From DATDIC01 sp963777625 (GTDB lineage Bacteria; Pseudomonadota; Alphaproteobacteria; Acetobacterales; Acetobacteraceae): a DNA stretch of 64,000 nucleotides. The position numbers and the translations under genes are program-made. The notes below the pieces were generated by a model. That model made no database searches. It was not told the DNA's origin and saw only the letters and a program-made list of their open reading frames with translations. This document shows positions 8,771 to 16,028 of this stretch, in pieces. How positions within the stretch are numbered: position 1 is the stretch's first letter; every line of letters begins with the position of its first letter. The DNA is taken from the NCBI GenBank assembly GCA_963777625.1, contig CAVZRO010000006.1:62001-126000 (forward strand). Direction: 5' to 3'.

Positions 8771-9658
8771 TCAGACCAGGCGGCGTCCGGAGAGTCGTTC
8801 CAGCACCCGCAGGGGGGAGGTGGCCGGATCCCCCATTGCCGCGACCGGCAGATGGAACGTCTGCTCCAGAGCACAATGTCCGGCGAGCGCGGCGTGCAGC
8901 ACCTGGTCGGTGAAGCACAGCCAGGTTGTACCGGATGGAAATGAAACCGATGCGTGCGGCGCGCTGGCCTGGTAGGCAGTGCTGGTTTTGCCGCTGTCAT
9001 GCAGCTGCAGCATGATCTCGTCGTACCGGCTGCGCCGGCCCTTGGTGACCCCGAGCCGGTCAAGCAGCCACGCGGTAGCAGGAAACGCGGGATGGCGCCC
9101 CGGCAGAAACCGGCCGGCAAAGTCACCGAACGGTTCGCCGACATTCCAGGCGCGTGCCGAGCCATCGGGGGCGACATTGCTGAACAGGCGCAGGATGCGG
9201 TTGCCACGCAGCGGCCGGCTGGGGAACGCGTCCACATGCAGCAGGCGGTCGTCGTGACGCGGCGAGGTTGGGCGGCCTTCGATCTCCACCGGTCGGAAAC
9301 TGGTGCGTGCCCGCTCCAGCGTGTCCGCATAGCGGGGAAGCAGGTCCTTGATCAACTGCTCGGCGGCGCGCCCGAACCGATCCAGCATTGCGGCGAGGTG
9401 CGCGGCCTCGCCGGAGGGCAAAGTCGTGTTGGCGATGCGGCCGGTTGCGGGATCAAGGCTGATGTTCTTGCGGCCGGCGCCGGCCGCGTCGGGATGCAGG
9501 AATGCAGCCTCGTGCGCGTCAGTGCGGAACGGCAGGACGGGCAGGAACAGCACGCGGCCGGATTCCAGGGCTTGCAGTGCCTGCTCCTGCAAGGCGGCCG
9601 GGAATGGCCCATTCCATTCGCTGATCGGCAGTTCGTGCAGAATGTCGGTCGCGTCCAT
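8771..9658 (-). CDS. kdoO: Kdo hydroxylase (Fe(II)/2-oxoglutarate dioxygenase)
   Basis: A 295-residue protein matching the KdoO family, which 3-hydroxylates the 3-deoxy-D-manno-octulosonic acid residue of lipid A-Kdo in Gram-negative envelopes. Marks are GRKNISLDPATGRI, DDRLLHVDAFPSRPLRGNRILRLFSNVAP (iron ligands H141 and D143), and the C-terminal YDEIMLQLHDSGK...TAYQASAPHASVSFPSGTTWLCFTDQVLHAAL, where a distal histidine completes the facial triad. The gene sits between a C-X5-R phosphatase (8-base gap upstream) and DUF1194, all on the minus strand. It fits with the gmhA-like gene at the left edge as part of LPS inner-core chemistry. Confidence 0.85.
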   Translation of the reverse strand: MDATDILHELPISEWNGPFPAALQEQALQALESGRVLFLPVLPFRTDAHEAAFLHPDAAGAGRKNISLDPATGRIANTTLPSGEAAHLAAMLDRFGRAAEQLIKDLLPRYADTLERARTSFRPVEIEGRPTSPRHDDRLLHVDAFPSRPLRGNRILRLFSNVAPDGSARAWNVGEPFGDFAGRFLPGRHPAFPATAWLLDRLGVTKGRRSRYDEIMLQLHDSGKTSTAYQASAPHASVSFPSGTTWLCFTDQVLHAALAGHCALEQTFHLPVAAMGDPATSPLRVLERLSGRRLV

Positions 9659-9666
9659 CAGCAGCC

Positions 9667-10338
9667 CTATTCGTGCGCGAGTACCCAGTCATTGACGAAA
9701 CTGGCCAGGCCGTTGGCGTGGAAGTCGCGGCGCAGCGCGTGCTCATCGTAATCCTCCCGCACCCAATCAAGGAAGCTTTTGCGGCCTTCGCCGTGGCGCG
9801 CGTAGAGCAGGAAGAAGGCGTCCAGGATGCCGGTGCGCGACTGGCGGACATGGCCGAAGCGCCAGGAAAGCTGCGCCAACGCTTCGGTCGCGGCGCGGCC
9901 CTGGAACAGGAGATAGAGTCCCGCTGCCAGACCGGCCCGATCGGCGCCCGACTTGCAGTGGATGATCGCCGGCCGGTGCATGGAGCGGTAGATGTCGTCG
10001 AGCCGCAGGATACGGTCGCGCTGCGGCGCGCCGCGGCTTTCCAGCGCCATGTCGATGAAATCGAGGCCGAGGCGTGCGGCCATGTCGCGGGTCAGCGCGT
10101 CCGAGCCATTATTGGTCTGGCCGCGGAGGTTGATGAGAGTGCGCAGTCCGTGGCGGCGTGTGAGCACGGCGAGACGCCCCGGGGTGGGGTGATTGCAGCG
10201 ATAGAGGCAGCCCGGCTCCACGGCGGCGAAGTTGCTCCAGGCCAGGCGGAATACGGCATGGTCGACGAACAGGGCGTCCAGCCAGGCCAGGGCGCGGCCG
10301 CGCCGGCTGGCAATATCGCCGCGAAAGATCGTATCCAT
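9667..10338 (-). CDS. Dual-specificity/tyrosine-type phosphatase family protein
   Basis: A 223-residue protein with the C-X5-R signature HCKSGADRAG (C128, R134), preceded by GCLYRCNHPTPGRL and HGLRTLINLRGQTNNGSD, the order seen in bacterial dual-specificity phosphatase-like proteins. A conserved aspartate upstream (FIDMALESR or RLDDIY) could be the general acid. It lies eight bases upstream of kdoO and reads in the same direction. Substrate is unknown: a phosphate on lipid A, Kdo or inner core is suggested only by the neighbour. An N-terminal segment (ALAWLDALFVDHAVFRLAW) is amphipathic and could hold it at the membrane. Confidence 0.8.
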   Translation of the reverse strand: MDTIFRGDIASRRGRALAWLDALFVDHAVFRLAWSNFAAVEPGCLYRCNHPTPGRLAVLTRRHGLRTLINLRGQTNNGSDALTRDMAARLGLDFIDMALESRGAPQRDRILRLDDIYRSMHRPAIIHCKSGADRAGLAAGLYLLFQGRAATEALAQLSWRFGHVRQSRTGILDAFFLLYARHGEGRKSFLDWVREDYDEHALRRDFHANGLASFVNDWVLAHE

Positions 10339-10358
10339 TCGGGGTCAGGGCGGTGCGG

Positions 10359-10997
10359 TCAGCGGAGGCGGCCCTGGTTGGCGAGCGCCACTTCGCCGGC
10401 GACTTCGGCGGCGCCGTCGGCGGTCAGGCCATCGATAACGCCGGCAACGTCCTGGGCCGGGCGGTTCTGGCTCATTTTCCGCTTCCCCTCGAGCCGGGTG
10501 ATGGGAATGGTGAACCCGACGATTCCCCGCAGCATGGTTTCGATGAAGTCGTTCGGCGCATCCGTTACGGCCCAGGGATGCGAGCGCGTCTGCTCCTGCC
10601 GTTCGGTCAGCCGCGTGACGATCTCGAGCAACTGGGTGCGGTCGTCGAAGAAGCTGACCGGGCCATAGGCGTGTACCGCGACATAGTTCCAGGTCGGTAC
10701 GACTTTGCCGGTCTGGCGCTTGGTTTCATACCAGGACGGGGTGATATAGGCGTCGGGGCCGTGAAAAATGGCCAGCGCGTCGGACCCGGGCACTGCCCCC
10801 CTGCCCTGCGGGTTCGGGCTGGCGACGTGGCCGAGCAGCGTGCCGTAGGGCGCGGGCTCCGGGTCCAGGAGCATCGGAACGTGGCTGGCGATCAGCCCGT
10901 CGGAGGTGAGGGTGACCAGCGTGACAAGACCGGCGCGCCGCATGGTTTCGTGCAGCACGTCGATCCGATCTTCACGAAAGGCTGGGGGGAGGTACAC
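10359..10997 (-). CDS. PaiB-type FMN-binding negative transcriptional regulator
   Basis: A 212-residue protein with the PaiB family layout: MYLPPAFREDR at the start, SHVPMLLDPE...GTLLGHVASPNPQ, then DAYITPSWYETKRQTGKVVPTWNYVAVHAYG, and LRGIVGFTIPITRLEGKRKMSQNR near the end. The family has a split-barrel flavin-binding fold and was named from Bacillus, where it affects sporulation and protease genes. In proteobacteria its role is mostly unknown. It precedes the phosphatase-kdoO genes by about 20 bases on the same strand, so it may be the promoter-proximal gene of that unit. Confidence 0.88.
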   Translation of the reverse strand: MYLPPAFREDRIDVLHETMRRAGLVTLVTLTSDGLIASHVPMLLDPEPAPYGTLLGHVASPNPQGRGAVPGSDALAIFHGPDAYITPSWYETKRQTGKVVPTWNYVAVHAYGPVSFFDDRTQLLEIVTRLTERQEQTRSHPWAVTDAPNDFIETMLRGIVGFTIPITRLEGKRKMSQNRPAQDVAGVIDGLTADGAAEVAGEVALANQGRLR

Positions 10998-11012
10998 GCC
11001 AGGGTTCCTTTG

Positions 11013-11534
11013 TCAGCGGGGCGGCTGGGCCAGTCCGAATGCGGCGTAGACACGGATGCTTGGCGGCCATGCCTGCATGATGTCGGTGCGCCAGGCGAAG
11101 GCGGCCCAGACCAGCAGCGCCAGCACGACGATACTGGCAGCCCAGGCGGTGGCAGGCCAGAGAGACGGGCGTGGCGGCGGCTCCGCGATGTTGACCAGAC
11201 GCTGCATGGCCGTTGGCGACGGCCGGTCCAGTGACATCGACCTAGCCGGCCGGACCGGCGGAGGGGAAACTGCGGGTGGGTGCGACTCGATCACGTCGGC
11301 CGGTGACGCTTCGTCGGGTTCGGGTAATTCGCCAGGTAATTCGTCGGGTAATTCCCTGGGCAATTCCACGGGTAATTCCACGGGTAACTCCACGGGTAAT
11401 TCCCTGGGCGGAACGGGGGGCAGGCCGGCGGTCCACTCCGTGCCGCAGCGCGCGCAGCGCAGCGCCTTGCGGCCGGTCAGCAAGCGCTCCGGGACGTCGT
11501 AAGCGGCGGCACAGCGTGGGCACTCGATACGCAT
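11013..11534 (-). CDS. MJ0042-type zinc-ribbon membrane protein with ELP repeats
   Basis: The N-terminus has a CPRC...CARC zinc ribbon (C5, C8, C27, C30) of the MJ0042 type found in alphaproteobacterial envelope proteins. Residues 45-72 are seven tandem four-residue repeats ELPV/R/D/G/E. A proline-rich linker follows, then one transmembrane helix (about 128-148, AWAASIVVLALLVWAAFAW) and a short C-terminal tail. In related genomes such proteins sit beside ftsEX, as here: ftsE is divergent, starting 110 bases away. A link to cell-envelope assembly is inference. The repeat region is probably length-variable. Confidence 0.75.
   Translation of the reverse strand: MRIECPRCAAAYDVPERLLTGRKALRCARCGTEWTAGLPPVPPRELPVELPVELPVELPRELPDELPGELPEPDEASPADVIESHPPAVSPPPVRPARSMSLDRPSPTAMQRLVNIAEPPPRPSLWPATAWAASIVVLALLVWAAFAWRTDIMQAWPPSIRVYAAFGLAQPPR
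11319..11402 (-). repeat. 12-bp coding tandem repeat (ELPx, seven copies)
   Basis: Seven in-frame copies of a 12-base unit (plus strand form GGTAATTCCACG with variants) encode ELPV, ELPV, ELPV, ELPR, ELPD, ELPG, ELPE. Copies near the middle are almost identical at DNA level, so the array probably changes length by slippage without breaking the frame. Confidence 0.85.
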
Positions 11535-11644
11535 GCGGATGTTCCAAGGCTCGCGCGATGGTGAAAGAGGTGCGCGGCGGTTGCAATGGCACTGGTAGCC
11601 GGCTGCCCAGGAATGGCAAGAAGCATCCGGGGTGATGCCGCGGC

Positions 11645-12334
11645 ATGGTGCGATTCGAGGATGTGGGGCTGAGCTATGGCGGGGCGGGAAGCGCCGACCC
11701 GGAGGTACTGCACGATCTCAGCTTCGAGCTGCCGGACGGCGCGTTCCGGTGGCTGCTCGGGCCGTCGGGCGCGGGGAAGACGAGCCTGCTGCGGCTGATG
11801 TATTTGGCGGTGCGGCCGACGCGGGGGCGGCTGAACGTGCTGGGCGCGGATGTCGGCTCCTTGCGGCGACGGGCGCTGCCGGAGCTGCGGCGCCGGATCG
11901 GGGTGGTGTTCCAGGATTTTCGCCTGCTCGCGCATCTGTCGGTGTTCGACAATGCCGCCCTGCCCTTGCGGCTGGCCGGGCGGCCGGAGGGACAGATACG
12001 CGCCGACGTGGGGGAGATGCTGCGCTGGGTCGGACTGGCGAAGAAGACGGAGGCGCGGCCGGACGAGCTATCGGGCGGGGAGCAGCAGCGCGTCGCCATC
12101 GCCCGCGCCGTGGTTGTGCGGCCCAGCCTGCTGCTGGCCGACGAGCCGACCGGCAACCTCGACGACACGCAGGCGCAGCGGCTGATGCAGCTATTCAAGG
12201 AGATGAACCGGCTGGGTACAACCGTGATCGTGGCGACGCACAACGATTCGCTGGTGGCGCGTCATCCGGCGCCGGCACTGCGGCTGCAGCAGGGGCGGCT
12301 GCTGCGGGCCGCGCCGGTGGCGGCGGGCACTTAG
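11645..12334 (+). CDS. ftsE: Cell division ATP-binding protein FtsE
   Basis: An ABC ATPase of 229 residues with Walker A LGPSGAGKTS, a Q-loop region VVFQDFRLLAHLSVFDNAALPLR (diagnostic of FtsE), signature LSGGEQQRVAIARA and Walker B LLLADEPTGNLD, then the switch histidine in VATHNDSL. FtsE pairs with FtsX at the septum and controls peptidoglycan hydrolase activation. The ATG at 11645 opens the gene; ftsX follows after 10 bases. Divergent from the zinc-ribbon gene. Confidence 0.93.
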   Translation: MVRFEDVGLSYGGAGSADPEVLHDLSFELPDGAFRWLLGPSGAGKTSLLRLMYLAVRPTRGRLNVLGADVGSLRRRALPELRRRIGVVFQDFRLLAHLSVFDNAALPLRLAGRPEGQIRADVGEMLRWVGLAKKTEARPDELSGGEQQRVAIARAVVVRPSLLLADEPTGNLDDTQAQRLMQLFKEMNRLGTTVIVATHNDSLVARHPAPALRLQQGRLLRAAPVAAGT

Positions 12335-12344
12335 AGCGATCGCC

Positions 12345-13256
12345 GTGTCGCGCCGATCTCCGCTGCGCCCGCGCGGGTTCGACGAGCTCGGGCTCCGGCA
12401 GGCGCTGTCGGACCGAATGCTGCCGTTCCTGGTGGCGGCCATGGCGTTCCTGGCGGCGCTGGCACTGGCCGGCTGGGTGGGAGCGGCCTCGTTGGCGCAG
12501 GGATGGCAAAGCGGCCCGGGTGCGTCGCTGACCATCCAGGTACCGCATCCGGCCGACGCCGCCGATGGTGGTGAGGCCCGCGTGGAGCGGGTGGTCCAGG
12601 TGTTGCGAGAGAGTGTCGGGATTGCCTCGGCGCGGGCCCTATCGTCGAACGAACTGAACGTGCTGCTGGCACCCTGGCTCGGCGCTGGTGCCGACAAGCT
12701 CGGGCTGCCGCTTCCCGGGGTGGTGGCGGTGCGGCTGGCGGATCCCGACCTGCCGCTGGGGCCGATTATCGATCGGGTACGCCAGGCGGCACCCGGCACG
12801 ATCGTTGAAGACGAGAGCGTCTGGGTTGGCCGGCTGGCGGTGCTGGCGCGCAGCCTGCAAGCCTGTGCTGGGGTGGCGCTGATCATTGTCGCGGGGGTCG
12901 CCGCCGCGGTGATCGCCGTTGCCACCCGCGGAGGGCTGTCGGCGCGGCGTGAGGCGATCGAGATCGTGCACGGGCTGGGCGCCAGCGACGGATACATTGC
13001 CGGCCGGTTCGCGGCGCGGGCGACGGCACTGGCGGCAGCCGGCGGGATCGTGGGCGGAATCCTGGCGCTTCCGGTACTGATCGAGCTGACGCGACTGGCC
13101 GCCCCGTTCAGCGTCGCCTCGGTTCCGGCGGAGGCCGGCACCGCGCTTCCGATCGCGCTGTGGCTGCTGCTGCCGGGGCTGCCGCTGGTGGCCGCGGCGA
13201 TCGGGTTCCTGACGGCACAGGGGACAGTGCGGCGATGGTTGCGCCAGCTTCCGTGA
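12345..13256 (+). CDS. ftsX: Cell division protein FtsX
   Basis: A 303-residue permease-like protein: an N-terminal membrane helix (about 25-48), a periplasmic domain to about 165, then three further helices including GVALIIVAGVAAAVIAVATRGGL and a final pair (IALWLLLPGLPLVAAAIGFL). RREAIEIVHGLGASDGYIAGRF is the cytoplasmic coupling segment typical of FtsX. GTG start at 12345, ten bases after ftsE. The 3' end overlaps the start of the YdcF-like gene by about 20 bases. Confidence 0.9.
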   Translation: MSRRSPLRPRGFDELGLRQALSDRMLPFLVAAMAFLAALALAGWVGAASLAQGWQSGPGASLTIQVPHPADAADGGEARVERVVQVLRESVGIASARALSSNELNVLLAPWLGAGADKLGLPLPGVVAVRLADPDLPLGPIIDRVRQAAPGTIVEDESVWVGRLAVLARSLQACAGVALIIVAGVAAAVIAVATRGGLSARREAIEIVHGLGASDGYIAGRFAARATALAAAGGIVGGILALPVLIELTRLAAPFSVASVPAEAGTALPIALWLLLPGLPLVAAAIGFLTAQGTVRRWLRQLP

Positions 13257-13918
13257 GGCGGTGGCTTCAGGTGCGGCCGGGCGGACGCGCCGAGCGGGTG
13301 ATGCGTGCCGGCGCTGTGCTGATGACGGTGCTGCTGCTGGCATGGGTGCTCGGGTTCGCATGGTTCGTCCGTGCGGTTACCCGGCTGCCTGTTCCGCCGC
13401 CGCATGCGGACGGCATCGTGGTGCTGACCGGAGGCGCCGAGCGTGTGCAAACCGCGCTGAAAATGCTGGTCGCCGGGGATGCGGGGCGCCTTCTGGTGAG
13501 CGGGATCGGGGGCGGGGCGGATTTGCGCGATCTGGCGAGCCGCGCGGGGGTCGATTCGCGACCGGTCGCACGGTTTGTAACGCTGGGGCGGGGTGCGACC
13601 TCCACCCACGGCAATGCGGCGGAAACCGCGGCCTGGGTGCGCGCCAACGGGATCCGTTCACTGATCGTGGTGACCGCCTTCTATCATATGCCGCGGGCCT
13701 TGGCTGAAATCGGCCGGGCCGTTCGGGGCGTGACACTCTATCCGGTTCCGGTGCTGCCGCCCGAACTGCGCGGAGCCCGCCCGGTGACGAGCTGGACGGG
13801 GCTGCGGCTGCTGACGGAGGAATACGCGAAGCTGGTCGGTGCCGAACTTGGCCTGACATCATTCGAGCACGACCCTGGCCCGCTGCTTTCGGCTGCATCG
13901 ACCCGCAGGCACGGATGA
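13235..13918 (+). CDS. YdcF-family (DUF218) membrane protein
   Basis: A 227-residue protein: one N-terminal membrane helix (AVLMTVLLLAWVLGFAWFVRAV), then a DUF218 domain opening HADGIVVLTGGAERVQTALKML, with LLVSGIGGGADLRDL, GRGATSTHGNAAETAAWV and IVVTAFYHMPRAL. The DUF218 fold resembles nucleotide-binding proteins; SanA/ElyC relatives act in envelope integrity and undecaprenyl-phosphate metabolism. I chose ATG 13235, inside the ftsX 3' end, over upstream starts buried deeper in ftsX. The stop overlaps the plsC start (ATGA). The context ftsEX-ydcF-plsC is an envelope biogenesis operon. Confidence 0.85.
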   Translation: MVAPASVRRWLQVRPGGRAERVMRAGAVLMTVLLLAWVLGFAWFVRAVTRLPVPPPHADGIVVLTGGAERVQTALKMLVAGDAGRLLVSGIGGGADLRDLASRAGVDSRPVARFVTLGRGATSTHGNAAETAAWVRANGIRSLIVVTAFYHMPRALAEIGRAVRGVTLYPVPVLPPELRGARPVTSWTGLRLLTEEYAKLVGAELGLTSFEHDPGPLLSAASTRRHG

Positions 13919-14625
13919 CGTTGCTGCGATCCGCGCTGTTCAACCTGTACTTCTTCGGGATCACGATCCTGCTGCTGCCGGCGGCCACGGCGGTGCGCTA
14001 TGCCGCGCCGGCGAAGGCCCTGGCGGTTCCGATGATCTGGGCTCGCGTGGTGCTGGGCGGATTACGGTTGATCTGCGGGATCCATACGGAGGTGCGCGGG
14101 CAGGAGTATCTGCCGTCGGAGGGGCCGGCGCTTATCGCGTCCCAGCATCAGTCGGCGTTCGACACGATGGTCTGGCTGACGCTGCTGCCTCGGTGCAGCT
14201 ACGTGGTGAAGCGCGAACTGGAGCGCATTCCGGTGTTCGGCGGCATGCTGCGGCCGGCGGGAATGATCGTGGTGGACCGGTCGGGGGGCGCATCGGCGTT
14301 GCGCCACCTGATACGCGAAGCGCAACGAGCGATGGCGGAGGGGCGGCAGATCGTGATCTTTCCGGAGGGCACCCGTGGGGAACCCGGACAGCCGTTGCCG
14401 CTGCACCCGGGCATCGCGGCGGTGGCCGCGCGCACCGGGCTGCCTGTCATCCCGGTGGTGACGGATTCGGGCCGCCTATGGGGGCGCCGAGCGTTCAGCA
14501 AGCGTGCCGGAACCATTCACGTGCGGGTGCTGGAACCCATCCCGGCGACAGAGAAGCATGAAGCACTTCTGCAACGCCTGAGCGCGGCCTTTCACATGCC
14601 GGCTGTGGATAAGTCTGTGGGCTGA
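13915..14625 (+). CDS. plsC: 1-acyl-sn-glycerol-3-phosphate acyltransferase
   Basis: A 236-residue LPLAT-family enzyme that acylates lysophosphatidate to phosphatidate at the inner membrane. Motif I HQSAFD (HX4D) sits in LIASQHQSAFDTMVWL, motif II around RIPVFGGMLRPAGMIVVDR, motif III FPEGTRG, and motif IV LPVIPVVTDSG. A hydrophobic N-terminus (LYFFGITILLLPAA) anchors it. The start overlaps the previous stop by four bases (ATGA). About 260 bases without a gene follow. Confidence 0.92.
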   Translation: MTLLRSALFNLYFFGITILLLPAATAVRYAAPAKALAVPMIWARVVLGGLRLICGIHTEVRGQEYLPSEGPALIASQHQSAFDTMVWLTLLPRCSYVVKRELERIPVFGGMLRPAGMIVVDRSGGASALRHLIREAQRAMAEGRQIVIFPEGTRGEPGQPLPLHPGIAAVAARTGLPVIPVVTDSGRLWGRRAFSKRAGTIHVRVLEPIPATEKHEALLQRLSAAFHMPAVDKSVG

Positions 14626-14884
14626 GGACCGCTGGGGCTCGCAGACAGATGCAGGATGATAATGTAGATGATTGTAGTTGCTGGTGATTTAGGTCGTTCC
14701 GAGAGGATTTTGGCGGGATCGCCGGGCTTGGGGATGAGTTGGGAAGACTTGCGCTAGGGTTGCATACACCGAAGTTCATCGTCTCAATTGCGGATCCAGC
14801 TTTTCGCCGAGCGGCTGACGACAATCGCACGTTGCTTCTGGCCCGGAACCGCCTGTAAGCGGGACTGATCGTGGGGAAAGATCG

Positions 14885-15916
14885 ATGCGCCGCCGCCTGC
14901 TGATCGGCCTGACGCTGACCGTGGCAGCATTTGCGGCGGGGGTCTCGGCATACTGGTACGTGCTGACGGAGCAGCTCTCCGCCGGGTTTACGACATGGGT
15001 GGAAGCGCGCCGTGCCGTCGGCTGGACCATCGAACACGGGGATGTTGTCCGGGCCGGATGGCCTATGTCGGCACGGCTGGTGGTGCCGGATTTCCGCATC
15101 ACCGGAGGGCAGCCGGAAATTCCCGCGGGCGTTTCGTGGAGCGCGGCACGGCTGACACTGGACATCGACCTGCTGCATCCGACCGACCTGGTCCTGCACG
15201 CGTCGGGAGAACAGCGGCTCGGCCCGGCCGGACAACCCGGATACGCCTATTCGGCGGAGCTGACGAGGGTGACGCTGTCGTTGAACGATCCGGCTGCCCC
15301 GGCGCTGATCTCGGCGCGGATGCTGCGGACCAGGACGTCCGGGCTGACGATCGGGAGTGTGGCGGGATCGCTTGCGGTTGCGGCGGATGCTTCGGCGAAG
15401 GAGAGCGCGGCGGCGTTAACGCTTTCAGCGGCCTCCATCACATTGCCGGCGGGCGTGCCCTGGCCGTTGGGGGCGCATATCGCTTCGTTGGCGATCGATG
15501 GCGCCGTCACCGGACCGCTGCCGGCGCCGACCGCGCCGGCGGCCGCCATGCGGGCGTGGCGGGACGGCGGCGGGGAACTGCATATCCGCCATCTGGACAT
15601 GCGCTGGGGACCGCTGGAGAGCAGCCTGATGGCGACGGCATCGCTGGACGCTTCGCTGCAGCCGGTCGCCGAGGGCCGGGTGGTGGCGAGCAATTACGAT
15701 CCGGCGCTGGACAGCCTGGCCGCCCACCATGTTATCGGCAATGATGCCGCGCTTGCCGCCAAGGCCGTGCTGTCGCTGCTGGCCAAGGTTCCTGGACCGG
15801 GCGAACCGCCGGAGGTCGAGGTACCGTTCACCGTCCGTGCCGGTACTGTCTCGGCACGGGGCATACCGGTGATAAAGTTGCCGCAGGTGCGTTGGCCGGC
15901 GGCGCCGGAGCAGTGA
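14885..15916 (+). CDS. DUF2125 domain envelope protein
   Basis: A 343-residue protein with an N-terminal signal/anchor helix (LLIGLTLTVAAFAAGVSAYWYVL). The extended beta-rich domain includes VGWTIEHGDVVRAGWPMSARLVVPDF, which is the alphaproteobacterial DUF2125 signature (a long repeat-like beta protein of the periplasm). Repeated alternation of hydrophobic strands and turns fits an AsmA/BamB-like extended structure. No enzymatic motif. It stands alone downstream of plsC; the 259-base gap before it shows no convincing promoter or RNA. A convergent hairpin repeat follows. Confidence 0.8.
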   Translation: MRRRLLIGLTLTVAAFAAGVSAYWYVLTEQLSAGFTTWVEARRAVGWTIEHGDVVRAGWPMSARLVVPDFRITGGQPEIPAGVSWSAARLTLDIDLLHPTDLVLHASGEQRLGPAGQPGYAYSAELTRVTLSLNDPAAPALISARMLRTRTSGLTIGSVAGSLAVAADASAKESAAALTLSAASITLPAGVPWPLGAHIASLAIDGAVTGPLPAPTAPAAAMRAWRDGGGELHIRHLDMRWGPLESSLMATASLDASLQPVAEGRVVASNYDPALDSLAAHHVIGNDAALAAKAVLSLLAKVPGPGEPPEVEVPFTVRAGTVSARGIPVIKLPQVRWPAAPEQ

Positions 15917-15972
15917 TCGCGTGGCGATGTGCGGGACTGCTCCGGGCGTTCGTTTCGGATGTGGCGGAGAGA

Positions 15973-16003
15973 CGTGGATGTGCGGCCAAGCCCGCGCATG
16001 ACG
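15973..16003. repeat. Dispersed hairpin element (ATGACG class), degenerate stem
   Basis: CGTGGATGTGCGGC, a short CAAG loop and CCCGCGCATGACG form an imperfect palindrome with G-T mismatches. The flanks (CGTGGATG on the left, CATGACG on the right) match the element at 1930-1969. It lies between two convergent genes and may double as their terminator. Confidence 0.55.
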
Positions 16004-16028
16004 TGAGTGCGATTGATACGAAAGCCGG

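Noticed and set aside
11319..11402. CRISPR-like or regulatory repeat array
   Set aside because: No spacers; the 12-base period is explained by tandem ELPx codons in a real gene.
12191..13609. 472-codon open frame on the minus strand across ftsX
   Set aside because: Composition is serine/arginine/proline-rich shadow coding with no family likeness; ftsX and ydcF on the other strand are clear.
14626..14884. RNA gene or riboswitch in the gap before the DUF2125 gene
   Set aside because: No recognisable fold, conserved motif or promoter pair at sensible spacing.
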